Of a stretch of DNA of 64,000 nucleotides, positions 37,909 to 46,125 are shown in pieces. The translations under genes and the position numbers were made by a program. This DNA is from Lentzea cavernae (GTDB lineage: Bacteria > Actinomycetota > Actinomycetes > Mycobacteriales > Pseudonocardiaceae). Location: positions 372,001 to 436,000 of the forward strand of contig NZ_BNAR01000001.1 in the NCBI RefSeq assembly GCF_014653695.1, in the 5' to 3' direction. The notes beneath the pieces were generated by a model that had not been told where the DNA came from, made no database searches, and worked only from the letters and a program-made list of their open reading frames with translations. The stretch's first letter is position 1. Each line of letters begins with the position of its first letter.

Positions 37909-38838
37909 TCAGGCGCGGATGTAGGACTTCACGCCCTCCGGGAAACCGATCGGGGCGGCGGAGGTGTCGTCGACGGGCCCGCTCACGACGGCGGACTTGC
38001 CCTTGCAGCCGGGCTCGGACCAGATCTTCACGGCGCCGTCCGGGGACAGCGACTGGAAACCGCCGCGGAGGTCGGCGCACTTGGCCTCGACCTTGACGCC
38101 GACCGCGAAGCTGTCGCCGAAGTCCTTCTGGTTCTTGCCGCTGAAGAACGTGACGGAGGAGGCGGGCTTGCCGCCGGGAGCCGGCTGGTCCGGCTTCGTG
38201 GCCTCGGCCTTCGGCACGGCGCGCTTGCCCTCGGGGTTGATCACGAACCACTTGCCGCCGACGTTCTGACCGAGGATGTCGCCCGCCTTCTTGTCCTTGT
38301 TGAACAAGTAGATCGGGCGACCGCCGATGGTCACCTGCAGCTGGCCGTCCTGGCGCTTGATGAAGCCGATGTTCTCCCGCCGGATGCCGGGGAAGAACAG
38401 CCTGGTGCCCTTGGTGACCGTGATCGCGGGCCAGGTCTTGGCGCAGTCCCCGTTGCACTTGCTGACGCCGCCGTTCACGGGGTCGTCGCTGAACCAGTAA
38501 ACGGAAAGTCCTTTTCCGTTCACGACAGCGGGTTCGAGGCCACCGGCGTTCCCGGCGCGCAGCTCGACCCACTTCTGCTTCACCTCGGCGGGCGCGCTCT
38601 CCGGTGCGCGGTCACCGCTGTTCTGGTCCGCCTTGTTGGAGTTCGCGGTGCCACGCAAGAAGTCCACTCCGGACTGGGCATCCGTCTCGGCCTCGTTCGA
38701 GGGCGCGTTCTGGGCCTGGGTCTGGTCCTGGGCGGGGGTGGCGGAGCCGGACGTCGCGGCGCCCTGACCGCAGGCCGTCAAAGCGATCACACCGACCGTG
38801 AAAAGGGCAGCAACGAGCCCAACTTGCTTGCGACGCAT
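37909..38838 (-). CDS. Lipoprotein with COG4315-type secreted repeat and C-terminal beta domain
   Basis: 309 residues from ATG 38838 (MRRKQVGLVAALF), preferred to the far-upstream ATG because it starts a proper lipoprotein signal (VGVIALTACGQG, Cys at 22). Ser/Thr/Gln linker to ~85. Residues ~105-215 are a secreted-repeat (PF03640-like) pair: GKGLSVYWFSDD ... CNGDCAKTWPAITV, then QDGQLQVTIGGRPIYLFNKD and GKWFVINPEG. The last ~80 residues (SVTFFSGKNQKDFGDSF ... SEPGCKGKSAVV ... KSYIRA) form a separate beta domain, perhaps crystallin-like. Such proteins sit on the cell surface; function unknown. A terminator follows. Confidence 0.75.
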   Translation of the reverse strand: MRRKQVGLVAALFTVGVIALTACGQGAATSGSATPAQDQTQAQNAPSNEAETDAQSGVDFLRGTANSNKADQNSGDRAPESAPAEVKQKWVELRAGNAGGLEPAVVNGKGLSVYWFSDDPVNGGVSKCNGDCAKTWPAITVTKGTRLFFPGIRRENIGFIKRQDGQLQVTIGGRPIYLFNKDKKAGDILGQNVGGKWFVINPEGKRAVPKAEATKPDQPAPGGKPASSVTFFSGKNQKDFGDSFAVGVKVEAKCADLRGGFQSLSPDGAVKIWSEPGCKGKSAVVSGPVDDTSAAPIGFPEGVKSYIRA

Positions 38839-38975
38839 TGTTTTCTTCTCATTCCTGAGTGGACTGATCAACCTGTTCACCACTGTCACGCGCCCGCTCC
38901 CGGAACGGTTCAAAGAACTTCGACTTGAGACCGCGGTCACAGGCACTCCGGAACTCAACGGGTACCGTTGGAGGT

Positions 38976-40379
38976 GTGGACATCAGCCTGAGCAGCGATT
39001 TCGCGACCGCCGTCCCCGAAATGGCCGTGCCGTGGGAGGCCGAACCGGTCGCCGGACCGGAACTCCTCGTCCTCAACGAGCCGCTCGCGAAGGAGATCGG
39101 GCTCGATCCGGCCTGGCTGGCAGGCCCCGGCCTGTCCCTGCTCACCGGAAACGCCGCCCCCGGTGTCGCCCAGGCGTACGCGGGTCACCAGTTCGGCGGC
39201 TACTCCCCCCGGCTGGGTGACGGACGCGCGCTGCTCCTCGGTGAACTGACCGATGCCGAGGGTCGTCTCCGCGACCTGCACCTGAAGGGTTCCGGCCGCA
39301 CCCCGTTCGCCCGCGGCGGCGACGGACTGGCCGCCGTCGGCCCGATGCTGCGCGAGTACGTCGTCAGCGAGGCGATGCACGCGCTCGGCATCCCCACGAC
39401 CCGTGCGCTGGCCGTCGTCTCCACCGGCCACGTCGTGCAACGGGAGGAACCGCTGGCCGGCGCCGTCCTGGCCAGGGTCGCCGCGTCGCACCTGCGCGTC
39501 GGCAGCTTCCAGTACGCCCGCAACACCGGTGACGCGGACCTGCTGCGCCGCCTCGCCGGCCACGCGATCGCCCGTCACCACCCCGGCAGCACTCCCCTGG
39601 AGCTGTTCGGGCACGTGGTCGCGGCCCAGGCGTCCTTGGTCGCGCGGTGGATGCTCGTCGGCTTCATCCACGGAGTGATGAACACGGACAACATGACGAT
39701 CTCCGGCGAGACGATCGACTACGGGCCGTGCGCGTTCATGGAGGCCTACGACCCGACGACGAAGTACAGCTCCATCGACCACCAGGGCCGGTACGCCTAC
39801 GGCAACCAGCCGATCATCGCCGAGTGGAACCTCGCCCGCCTCGCCGAAGCGATGCTGCCGTTGTTCGCCGACGACCAGGACGAGGCCGTCTCGCTGGCGC
39901 TCACGGCGCTGCGGACGTTCGACGCGCACTTCGAACAGGCGTGGACCGGGGGCATGCGGGCGAAGCTCGGCGTGTCCGGTGACGTGGTGCCCCTGCTCAA
40001 GGACCTGCTCGCGTTGCTGCACGAGAACCACGTCGACTTCACGTCGTTCTTCCACCTGCTCGGCAAGGCGGCCCGCGGTGACGTCGAACCCGCCCGTTCG
40101 CTGTTCCTCGACCTCGCCGCCGTCGACGCCTGGATCGCGCGCTGGCGGGAACTCGGCCCGGACGCCGACGCGATGGAGAAGGTCAACCCCGTCTACGTCC
40201 CGCGCAACCACCTCGTGGAGGAGGCGCTGGCGGCCGGAGCGGACGGCGACATGGGTCCGTTCGAGCGACTTCTGAAAGCGGTTACCTCCCCGTTCGGCGA
40301 ACGACCCGGCCTGGAATACTTCGCGGCTCCTGCGCCGCAGGACTTCAGTGCCACCTACCGGACCTACTGCGGGACTTGA
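38976..40379 (+). CDS. selO: SelO/YdiU-family protein adenylyltransferase (pseudokinase AMPylase)
   Basis: 467 residues from GTG 38976. SelO enzymes transfer AMP from ATP to Ser/Thr/Tyr of target proteins in redox defence. Visible landmarks: [37 protein letters not shown] with the ATP-binding Lys, [33 protein letters not shown] and IDYGP holding the metal and catalytic Asp residues, and a Cys three residues from the C-terminus (YCGT), where SelO has its conserved Cys or Sec. Length matches the E. coli member. Start: TACCGT at 38963-38968 precedes GTG by 7 nt, consistent with a leaderless message; GGAGG at 38970-38974 is too close to act as RBS. The stop overlaps the next ATG. Confidence 0.9.
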   Translation: MDISLSSDFATAVPEMAVPWEAEPVAGPELLVLNEPLAKEIGLDPAWLAGPGLSLLTGNAAPGVAQAYAGHQFGGYSPRLGDGRALLLGELTDAEGRLRDLHLKGSGRTPFARGGDGLAAVGPMLREYVVSEAMHALGIPTTRALAVVSTGHVVQREEPLAGAVLARVAASHLRVGSFQYARNTGDADLLRRLAGHAIARHHPGSTPLELFGHVVAAQASLVARWMLVGFIHGVMNTDNMTISGETIDYGPCAFMEAYDPTTKYSSIDHQGRYAYGNQPIIAEWNLARLAEAMLPLFADDQDEAVSLALTALRTFDAHFEQAWTGGMRAKLGVSGDVVPLLKDLLALLHENHVDFTSFFHLLGKAARGDVEPARSLFLDLAAVDAWIARWRELGPDADAMEKVNPVYVPRNHLVEEALAAGADGDMGPFERLLKAVTSPFGERPGLEYFAAPAPQDFSATYRTYCGT

Positions 40380-40774
40380 TGAAGCTGCAGCCGATCGGCC
40401 ACGTCGAATCGCCTCTCACCGACCGCTCCGCCGCGCCCAAGCAGGCCGACGAGGGCGCGCCCGAGGCCCTGCTCGTGTTCGCCCCGGAGTACGCGCGGGC
40501 GATGAGGGAACTGGAATCCGGCCAGGACGTCCTGGTCCTCACCTGGCTCGACCGCGCCGACCGGTCGGTGCTGGCGGTGCACCCGCGCAGCGACCCGGGC
40601 AGGCCGGAGACCGGCGTGTTCTCCACGCGGTCACCCGACCGGCCGAACCCGATCGGCCTGCACCACGTCCGGATCACGGCGGTGGACGGCCTCGCGGTGC
40701 GGGTCGCGCACCTGGAGGCCGTCGACGGCACGCCGATCCTGGACGTGAAGCCGGTCCTGGGCGCGGAGCGCTGA
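40379..40774 (+). CDS. trmO: tRNA t6A37 N6-methyltransferase, TrmO family
   Basis: 131 residues; ATG 40379 shares a base with the selO stop (TGATG), so translation is coupled. TrmO methylates the threonylcarbamoyl group at A37 of some tRNAs using S-adenosylmethionine. Family landmarks: LQPIGHVESPLTDRSAAPKQ at the start, LVLTWLDRADR, HPRSDP, GVFSTRSPDRPNPIGLHHVR (the SAM-binding core) and LDVKPVL near the end. It is the short actinobacterial form without the C-terminal extension of E. coli TrmO. Confidence 0.88.
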   Translation: MKLQPIGHVESPLTDRSAAPKQADEGAPEALLVFAPEYARAMRELESGQDVLVLTWLDRADRSVLAVHPRSDPGRPETGVFSTRSPDRPNPIGLHHVRITAVDGLAVRVAHLEAVDGTPILDVKPVLGAER

Positions 40775-40831
40775 GCTGCCGCGGGTCGCGGATGCGGTGA
40801 GGTGGGTTTGACCGGCGGGTACCCCGGAGTC

Positions 40832-40999
40832 ATGAGCCAGCCAGTACCGCCGGCGGAGCCCGTGCCGACCACCCCGGGCCCCGACCAGCCGCGCCCCACC
40901 GGACCCGACCAGCCCCATCCGCCCGGCCCCGACCCGGATCCGTTGCGCCCGCCGGGGCCGGATCCCGATCCGCTGCCGCCGTCGCCGAAGCCGATCTAG
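40832..40999 (+). CDS. Possible small Pro/Asp-rich protein
   Basis: 55 residues, of which almost half are proline, arranged as GPDQP/GPDPDPL units (MSQPVPPAEPVPTTPGPDQP onward). A GGAG lies 40826-40829, only 2 nt before the ATG, which is weak support. It sits between trmO and a strong terminator, so if translated it would be in the selO-trmO transcript. The composition could equally come from chance in GC-rich DNA. Confidence 0.35.
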   Translation: MSQPVPPAEPVPTTPGPDQPRPTGPDQPHPPGPDPDPLRPPGPDPDPLPPSPKPI

Positions 41000-41013
41000 C
41001 GGCCTGGAACGCG

Positions 41014-41062
41014 TGCTTTCGGCGCGGCCGGAGCCAGGACTGGTCCGGCCGCGCCGAAAGCA
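41014..41062 (+). terminator. Strong terminator hairpin after the selO-trmO unit
   Basis: Perfect 19-bp stem: arm 41014-41032 (TGCTTTCGGCGCGGCCGGA) and its exact complement 41044-41062 around an 11-nt loop. It ends the stretch 40775-41221, which otherwise holds only the doubtful Pro-rich ORF and, past the hairpin, about 160 bp in which I see nothing but the promoter region expected for the DUF3040 gene. Confidence 0.8.
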
Positions 41063-41221
41063 GGGCACGCCGTCGCGTGGTCCGGAACCGCGCCGGGGAG
41101 GGCCACTCCAGCCGTGTCCGAGCCGGACCCGTTCCAATCGTTGCCGCAGCCCACCGGTTTGAACCCCGGAAACCCCGGGTAAACGCTTCGTGCCACTGCC
41201 GGACCGACTCTGGAGCGCGCC

Positions 41222-41398
41222 ATGCTCAGTCGAGAGGAACACCAGCGGCTCATCGACATCGAGGGACGCCTGCGCGTCTCCGACCCCGACCTGGCCCGCG
41301 CGCTGAGCGAGGGTCCCGTCTCGCAGAGGACCCTGCGTCAGCGCGCGGCCGCGGCCATCGCCCTGGCGTTCAGGAAGCGACCGGAATCGCACGGCTGA
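41222..41398 (+). CDS. DUF3040-like small protein
   Basis: 58 residues: MLSREEHQRLIDIEGRLRVS, then DPDLARALSEGPVSQRTLR and a short hydrophobic/basic end AIALAFRKRPESHG. The start (LSxxEQxxLxxIExxLxxxDPxLA) is that of the actinobacterial DUF3040 family, but the membrane part is nearly absent, so it is a short form. GGAG at 41212-41215 gives good spacing (6 nt) to ATG 41222. Its 3' end overlaps the convergent PLP-enzyme gene by 29 bp. Confidence 0.65.
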   Translation: MLSREEHQRLIDIEGRLRVSDPDLARALSEGPVSQRTLRQRAAAAIALAFRKRPESHG

Positions 41399-42416
41399 CG
41401 ACCGCGTTCGGCGGTGCCTCCGCCCGGTTCCAGCGCATCCGCGACCACGGCAGGTCCATGTCGCCCAGCGTGCTGATCTGGCGTGGCCGCAGATCGTCCG
41501 GTGACGGCGCCTCGGCGTGCCGGGAGTAGGCGGCGTCGACGTAGCGGTGGCCGGTGTCCGGGGCCAGCACCACCACGTGCCGTTCCGGGTCCAGTCGTTG
41601 TTCCCACCGCGCCGCCAGGTAGGCGGCGCCCGCGGACAGGCCGGCGAAGATCGCGTGCTCGCGCAGCAGGGCCACGCTGCCGGACAGGGCCGCGTCGAAG
41701 CCGAACCAGTGCACGGTGTCGTAGAGCGTGTGGTCGACGTTGCCGAACGGGATCGAGCTGCCGATCCCGGCGATGATGATCTCCGGGTCGTGCACGTGCT
41801 CGCTGCCGAACGTGACGCTGTCGAACGGCTGCACGCCGACGAGTTCGACCTCCGGTGAGGTCTCGCGCAGGAACGTCGTCAGCGCGCCGGTGGACGCTCC
41901 GGTGCCCACTCCGCCGACCACGGACAGCCGGGAGCAGTCGACGTGCTCGCGGATGAGGTCCGCGATCGGCCGGTAGCCGCGGTAGTGGACGTCGTCGTGG
42001 TACTGGCGCATCCAGTGGTGCCTCGGGTGGTCGCGCAGGATCTCCCGCACCCGTGCGACGCGGCGGCTCTGGTCGAGCTTGAGGCTCGCGGACGGCGGCA
42101 TGGGTTCGACCGTCGCGCCGAGGATCTCGAGCTGGGTGTGCAACGTCTTGTCGACCGTGGTGGAGGCGACGATGTGGCAGTGCAGCCCGTGGCGGTGGCA
42201 GGCCAGCGCCAGTGCGTGCGCGTAGATGCCGCTGGAGCTGTCGACCAGCGTGTCGCCGCGGGCGATGGTGCCGCGTTCGAGGAGGTGGCGGACCGCTTCG
42301 AGGGCGGAGGCGACCTTCATGGTCTCGAAGCGCAGGCAGAGGGTCCGGGAGTCGAGGCGTACGAGGGCAGGACGGCTGAGGGCGTCAGCGATGTGGTCGT
42401 CCACGTCTTCTCTCAT
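41370..42416 (-). CDS. Fold-type II PLP enzyme (cysteine synthase/SbnA-like) of the metallophore locus
   Basis: 348 residues. Lysine for the Schiff base lies in LRFETMKVASALEAV (K34 approx.); the substrate loop reads VDSSSGIYAHALA where cysteine synthases have TSGNTGIALA; the phosphate-binding loop is VGGVGTGASTGAL; the C-terminal PLP-N1 region is VLAPDTGHRY. The fold is that of O-acetylserine sulfhydrylase and SbnA, which makes a 2,3-diaminopropionate precursor for staphyloferrin B from phosphoserine and glutamate. The changed substrate loop suggests another nucleophile or donor. Last gene of the leftward operon; its ATG overlaps the DUF364 stop by 4 bp. Likely a metallophore-building enzyme (inference). 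Confidence 0.75.
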   Translation of the reverse strand: MREDVDDHIADALSRPALVRLDSRTLCLRFETMKVASALEAVRHLLERGTIARGDTLVDSSSGIYAHALALACHRHGLHCHIVASTTVDKTLHTQLEILGATVEPMPPSASLKLDQSRRVARVREILRDHPRHHWMRQYHDDVHYRGYRPIADLIREHVDCSRLSVVGGVGTGASTGALTTFLRETSPEVELVGVQPFDSVTFGSEHVHDPEIIIAGIGSSIPFGNVDHTLYDTVHWFGFDAALSGSVALLREHAIFAGLSAGAAYLAARWEQRLDPERHVVVLAPDTGHRYVDAAYSRHAEAPSPDDLRPRQISTLGDMDLPWSRMRWNRAEAPPNAVVSRAIPVAS

Positions 42417-43213
42417 GTTCGGGCGCGGTAGCGGTACAGCGCGGTCTCGTCGGCGCTGAACTGCGAGAACGGGAACGGTTCCGCGGACAGGGCCGTGACG
42501 CCCTGACCGAGGAAGTGGCGGGCGACGGCGCTGGCGGTCTGGGCGTAGACGATCAGCGGGATCTCACGTGAACGGCAGGCGCGCAGGATCTCGTCGAACG
42601 TGCCGTTGCCGATGGTCATGCCCGTCGCCACTACGGCGTCCGCGACCCCGAGGACGTCCCGCATGTCCGGCGTCACGGGATCGCCCCACTGGGTCGTGCG
42701 CAGGGAGAGGTCGCACGGCAGGCATTCGGCCCCGCGTTCGCGGATCGCGGCCACCAACGGGTTGACCACGCCGATCAACGCAACCTTCGCGCCCGGTTCC
42801 ACTTCCAGCAACCCGGCCACGGCGGCGTCACGAGCACGCGCCCGCTCCTCCGGCGTGCCCACGGGCAGCACGACCTTCTCGGCCTCCGAGGTCCGATGTG
42901 GACGGACGCTGCCGAGGTAGGCGTCGAGCGCCGCCACGCGCACCGGAGCGGGCGCCTCGGTGAGCAGCGCGGCGACGGGAGCGCCGGAGTAGTTCGCGCA
43001 CACCGCCGGGTCGGCGTCGCCTTCCGCGAACGCGCAGGCGCCGAACGCGGAACCGATGCGGGCCAGCACGTACTGGTTGCGGTAGGTGGTGTCGCCGCCC
43101 GCCAGCCGGGTGCCGTGGTGGACCCAGAACACGCTGGTGGCGGGTATCGTGCGCGGATCGGGGCCGTGCCGGCCCTCCAGGACCTCGGTTATCAGGTCGT
43201 CCACTGTGGACAT
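42413..43213 (-). CDS. DUF4213/DUF364 (putative heavy-metal chelation family) protein
   Basis: 266 residues from ATG 43213 behind GAGGGGG. The N-terminal ~110 residues match the DUF4213 position (SVFWVHHGTRLAGGDTTYRN ... CANYSGAPVAALLTE). The C-terminal half is a Rossmann-like DUF364: AKVALIGVVNPLVAAIRERG, then VADAVVATGMTIGNGTFDEI (the TGxTxxNxT signature) and QTASAVARHFLGQGVTALS. DUF364 proteins accompany metal transport and metallophore genes; the reaction is unknown. Lies 28 bp after the ATPase gene and overlaps the PLP gene, so is in one operon with both. Confidence 0.75.
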   Translation of the reverse strand: MSTVDDLITEVLEGRHGPDPRTIPATSVFWVHHGTRLAGGDTTYRNQYVLARIGSAFGACAFAEGDADPAVCANYSGAPVAALLTEAPAPVRVAALDAYLGSVRPHRTSEAEKVVLPVGTPEERARARDAAVAGLLEVEPGAKVALIGVVNPLVAAIRERGAECLPCDLSLRTTQWGDPVTPDMRDVLGVADAVVATGMTIGNGTFDEILRACRSREIPLIVYAQTASAVARHFLGQGVTALSAEPFPFSQFSADETALYRYRART

Positions 43214-43241
43214 GACTTCCCCCTCGACTCGGTGGATCGGT

Positions 43242-44012
43242 TCATCGGCGGACCGGCTCGCGGTACCCGACGGCCAGGTGGCCCAGGTCGTCGCGGCCGA
43301 TCTCGGCTTCCACGTCGAACACCTCGCGCAGCAACGGCGCGGTCAGCACGTCGGCGGCGTGGCCGTTCGCCACGACCGCGCCCCGGTGCATCAGGACCAG
43401 CCGGTCGCAGTACCGGGCGGCCAGCGCGAGGTCGTGCAGCGCCACCACGACGGTCTGCGGTGTGCCACCGGCCAGTTCCATCAGTTCGAGCTGGTGGCGC
43501 ACGTCCAGGTGGTTCGTCGGCTCGTCCAGCAGCAGCCCGGCCGTGCGTTGCGCCAGCGCCCGCGCCAGGTGGGTGCGCTGGCGTTCGCCGCCGGAGAGCT
43601 GCTTCCACGGCCGGTCCGCCAGCGCCGTCAGGTCCAGCCTCTCCAGCGCGGCGGCGACGATCTCGTGGTCGGAGGCGTCCGGGCCGCGCCACCGCGACCG
43701 GTGGGGCGTGCGGCCGAGCATGACGACCTCGGCGACGCGCAGATCGCTCTCGGTGTCGGCGGTCTGCTCGACGAACGCCAGCTTGCGCGCCCGGTCTCGG
43801 GCGGGCCACGACCCGATCTCCACGCCGTCGTAGAGCACGCGGCCGCCGGTCGGGGTGCGCAGGCCGGCGACGCACCTCAGCAGCGACGACTTGCCGGAGC
43901 CGTTCGGGCCGATCAGCCCGACCGTCTCCCCCGGCTCGACCGCGAGCGACACGTCCCGCACGATGGTCTTGCCCGGCACGCCCCAGCTCAGGTCCTCGAC
44001 GTCGATCCTCAC
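43242..44012 (-). CDS. ABC transporter ATPase for metal-chelate uptake (FecE/BtuD type)
   Basis: 256 residues. Walker A GPNGSGKSSLLRCVAG, signature LSGGERQRTHLARAL, Walker B GLLLDEPTNHLDVRHQ, switch His in VVALHDLALA. The arrangement and neighbours place it in the siderophore/heme/B12 importer class. Its start overlaps the permease gene by 4 bp. It drives import through the permease at 44009 with the binding protein at 45063. Confidence 0.92.
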   Translation of the reverse strand: MRIDVEDLSWGVPGKTIVRDVSLAVEPGETVGLIGPNGSGKSSLLRCVAGLRTPTGGRVLYDGVEIGSWPARDRARKLAFVEQTADTESDLRVAEVVMLGRTPHRSRWRGPDASDHEIVAAALERLDLTALADRPWKQLSGGERQRTHLARALAQRTAGLLLDEPTNHLDVRHQLELMELAGGTPQTVVVALHDLALAARYCDRLVLMHRGAVVANGHAADVLTAPLLREVFDVEAEIGRDDLGHLAVGYREPVRR

Positions 44013-45070
44013 AGCTCACCCCGCTTGCGCAGCACCAGCAGGAACAGCGGCACGCCGATCAGCGCGGTGAACACGCCCACCGGCACCTCGAGCGGCGCGA
44101 AGACCACGCGGGTGAGCGCGTCGGTCCAGACCAGGAACACCGCGCCGACCACAGCCGACATCGGCAGGAGCCTGCGGTGCAACGGACCCACGAGGAACCG
44201 GACCCCGTGCGGGATGATCAGCCCGACGAACCCGACCGCGCCGACGGCGGCCACCGCCACCGCAGTCAGCACGGAGGTCGTCACCAGCAGCACGGCCCGA
44301 GTGGTGCGCACGTCGACGCCCAGCGAGGACGCGGTGTCGGTGCCGAACGCGAACCCGTCCAGCGCGGCCGAGCACAGCCACACGACGAGCAGCCCGACCG
44401 CCAGGACCACCGCGCAGACCGCCACGGACGTCCACCTGGCCGACGCCAGCGACCCCAGCAGCCAGTTGGTGACGGCGCGGATGCTGTCGGCGTCACCGGA
44501 CGACAGCAGGATCAGCGACGTGAGCGCCGCGAACAGCTGCCCCACGACCACACCGGTCAGCACGATCCGCGAGGAGTCGAGACCGGTGCGCCGCAACAAC
44601 AGCATCAGCAACCCGAACGCCACCAGCGCGCCGATCAGCGCACCGCCGGTGATGCCGAGCTGCGACCCCGCGAACCCGAGCACCACCACGACCACCGCGC
44701 CCGTCGAGGCGCCGGAGGACACCCCGAGCAGGTACGGGTCGGCGAGCGAGTTGCGCGTGACGCTCTGCAGCACCGCGCCGCACACCGCCAGCGCCGCCCC
44801 GACGAGCGCCGCGAGCAGCACCCTGGGCAGCCTCAGGTCCCAGATCAGGGAGTCCAGCAGACGCGGCAACGGGACGACCGGCAACCCGAGGCGCCCGCCC
44901 GCGGCCCGGCCGATCTCCGCCCAGCCCGCCCCCACCCCGATGCGGACGGCCACGGCCATCGACACCACGAGGACGACGAGGCCCATCACGACGACGAGCG
45001 TGTTCTTCTTGCGTTGAACGGATTTCGGGGTCTCGCGAACGACGGGATCGAGGACAGCGGCGTCAGCCAC
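44009..45070 (-). CDS. FecCD/BtuC-type permease for metal-chelate uptake
   Basis: 353 residues with about ten membrane helices. Family landmarks: RLPRVLLAALVGAALAVCGA near residue 85, SLADPYLLGVSSGAS, and GFVGLIIPHGVRFLVGPLHR ahead of the last helices, the region that contacts the ATPase. FecCD permeases form homodimers for Fe3+-siderophore, heme or cobalamin import; a zinc-chelate is equally possible here. Overlaps both neighbours by 4-8 bp, so is in one operon. Confidence 0.92.
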   Translation of the reverse strand: MADAAVLDPVVRETPKSVQRKKNTLVVVMGLVVLVVSMAVAVRIGVGAGWAEIGRAAGGRLGLPVVPLPRLLDSLIWDLRLPRVLLAALVGAALAVCGAVLQSVTRNSLADPYLLGVSSGASTGAVVVVVLGFAGSQLGITGGALIGALVAFGLLMLLLRRTGLDSSRIVLTGVVVGQLFAALTSLILLSSGDADSIRAVTNWLLGSLASARWTSVAVCAVVLAVGLLVVWLCSAALDGFAFGTDTASSLGVDVRTTRAVLLVTTSVLTAVAVAAVGAVGFVGLIIPHGVRFLVGPLHRRLLPMSAVVGAVFLVWTDALTRVVFAPLEVPVGVFTALIGVPLFLLVLRKRGEL

Positions 45071-46040
45071 GGCCGGCGATCTTGTCGAGTCCCGCCGCGA
45101 ACGCCTTGAGCGCGTCGACCGTGCGCACGGACGGGTCCATCTCGATGCCGGGCAGCTCGACGACCTTGTTCTCGCGCACCGCCCTGAGCTGCGAGACGGC
45201 CGGGTGCTCGCGCATCATGTCGAGCTTCTCGCGGGCGGTGTCCCCGGGGTTGCCGCGCTCGGACAGGTCGCCGATCACGACCACGTCGGGGTCGCGGCGG
45301 GCGATCTCCTCCCAGGACGCCTCCGGCCACTCCTGGTTCAGGTCGTCGAACACGTTGACGGCACCGGCGATCTTGCTCATCTGGCTCGGCATGCCGTCCT
45401 TGCCCGCCACGTACGGCACGCCCTTGAAGACCGAGTAGACCCAGACGACCTTCACGGGTTCCCGTTTGACGGCCTGCACCTCCGCGACGACCGCGCGCTG
45501 GTCGGCGGCGAGCCGGTCGGCCTTCTCGGTGATGCCGAAGATCTTGCCGAGGTTCTCGTAGTCGCCGAACAGCCTGTCGAACGGAGCGGTCGCGCCGTCC
45601 GAGCAGTTGACCGAGCTCACGAACGTCGGCACGCCCAGGGAGGCGAGCTCGTCGCGCGTGCCCGCGCGGTCCGGCGTGAACTGCTCCAGGAACGACGACA
45701 CCACCACGTCCGGGTTCGCGGCCCGCAGCGGTTCCGACGTGAGGATCTTCGGCGACAGCACCGGGATCTTGGCGTAGGCCTCGGCGAACTTGGGCGACAC
45801 CTTGGTCTTCAGGTTCGCGGTGCCGGCCATCCGGTCCTGCAACCCCAGCGCCAGCAGGGTTTCCGTGGAGCTCTGGTCGAGCGTCACCACCCGCTGCGGC
45901 GCCGAGGCGAACGACAGCTGCTTGCCGCAGCTGTCCACCACCACCGACTGGGCCGCCGGCGCTTCAGCGCCTCCCGGTGTGGCGCATCCAGCGGCGAGCA
46001 CCGCCACCAACGCCAGGCCGAATCGGCCGGGGTGAGACAT
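45063..46040 (-). CDS. Metal-chelate-binding lipoprotein of the ABC importer
   Basis: 325 residues from ATG 46040, chosen because GGAGGA lies about 7 nt upstream and the protein then starts with a lipoprotein signal (LALVAVLAAGCATPG, Cys at 19). The body is a class III binding fold: CGKQLSFASAPQRVVTLDQS, ETLLALGLQDRMAGTA, RAANPDVVVSS, then PVKVVWVYSVFKGVPYVAGK and WPEASWEEIARRDPDVVVIG. No cluster of His typical of free-zinc-binding ZnuA proteins is visible, so the ligand is more likely a metal complex. First gene of the leftward operon; TACAGT (46082-46077) is a likely -10 box. Confidence 0.88.
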   Translation of the reverse strand: MSHPGRFGLALVAVLAAGCATPGGAEAPAAQSVVVDSCGKQLSFASAPQRVVTLDQSSTETLLALGLQDRMAGTANLKTKVSPKFAEAYAKIPVLSPKILTSEPLRAANPDVVVSSFLEQFTPDRAGTRDELASLGVPTFVSSVNCSDGATAPFDRLFGDYENLGKIFGITEKADRLAADQRAVVAEVQAVKREPVKVVWVYSVFKGVPYVAGKDGMPSQMSKIAGAVNVFDDLNQEWPEASWEEIARRDPDVVVIGDLSERGNPGDTAREKLDMMREHPAVSQLRAVRENKVVELPGIEMDPSVRTVDALKAFAAGLDKIAGRG

Positions 46041-46083
46041 CGGATCCTCCAGAAGTTCACTCGAACGGTGTGCGCTACTGTAA

Positions 46084-46098
46084 CGACAATCATTTTCA
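46084..46098. promoter_or_regulatory. Zur-like operator in the divergent promoter
   Basis: CGACAATCATTTTCA matches the actinobacterial Zur box TGAAAATNATTTTCA in 13 of 15 positions, the right half perfectly, in a 7-1-7 palindrome. It stands out as AT-rich in a very GC-rich window. It lies 43 bp before the binding-lipoprotein start and 27 bp before the exporter start (GTG 46126), just upstream of the leftward -10 candidate TACAGT, so a bound repressor would block both directions. Related Fur-family regulators bind similar sites, so the metal is probable, not proven. Confidence 0.65.
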
Positions 46099-46125
46099 AT
46101 GCAACCCTGCCGGAAGGTCGAACGC

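Noticed and set aside
41077..41529. 150-codon + strand frame across the DUF3040 gene
   Set aside because: Arg/Pro/Ala-rich in another frame; the DUF3040 frame at 41222-41398 has a ribosome site and family-like sequence.
46099..46125. ATG 46099 as start of the MFS exporter
   Set aside because: It directly abuts the Zur-like palindrome, has no ribosome site, and adds residues not present in the paralogue; GTG 46126 has GGAAGG upstream and gives equal lengths.
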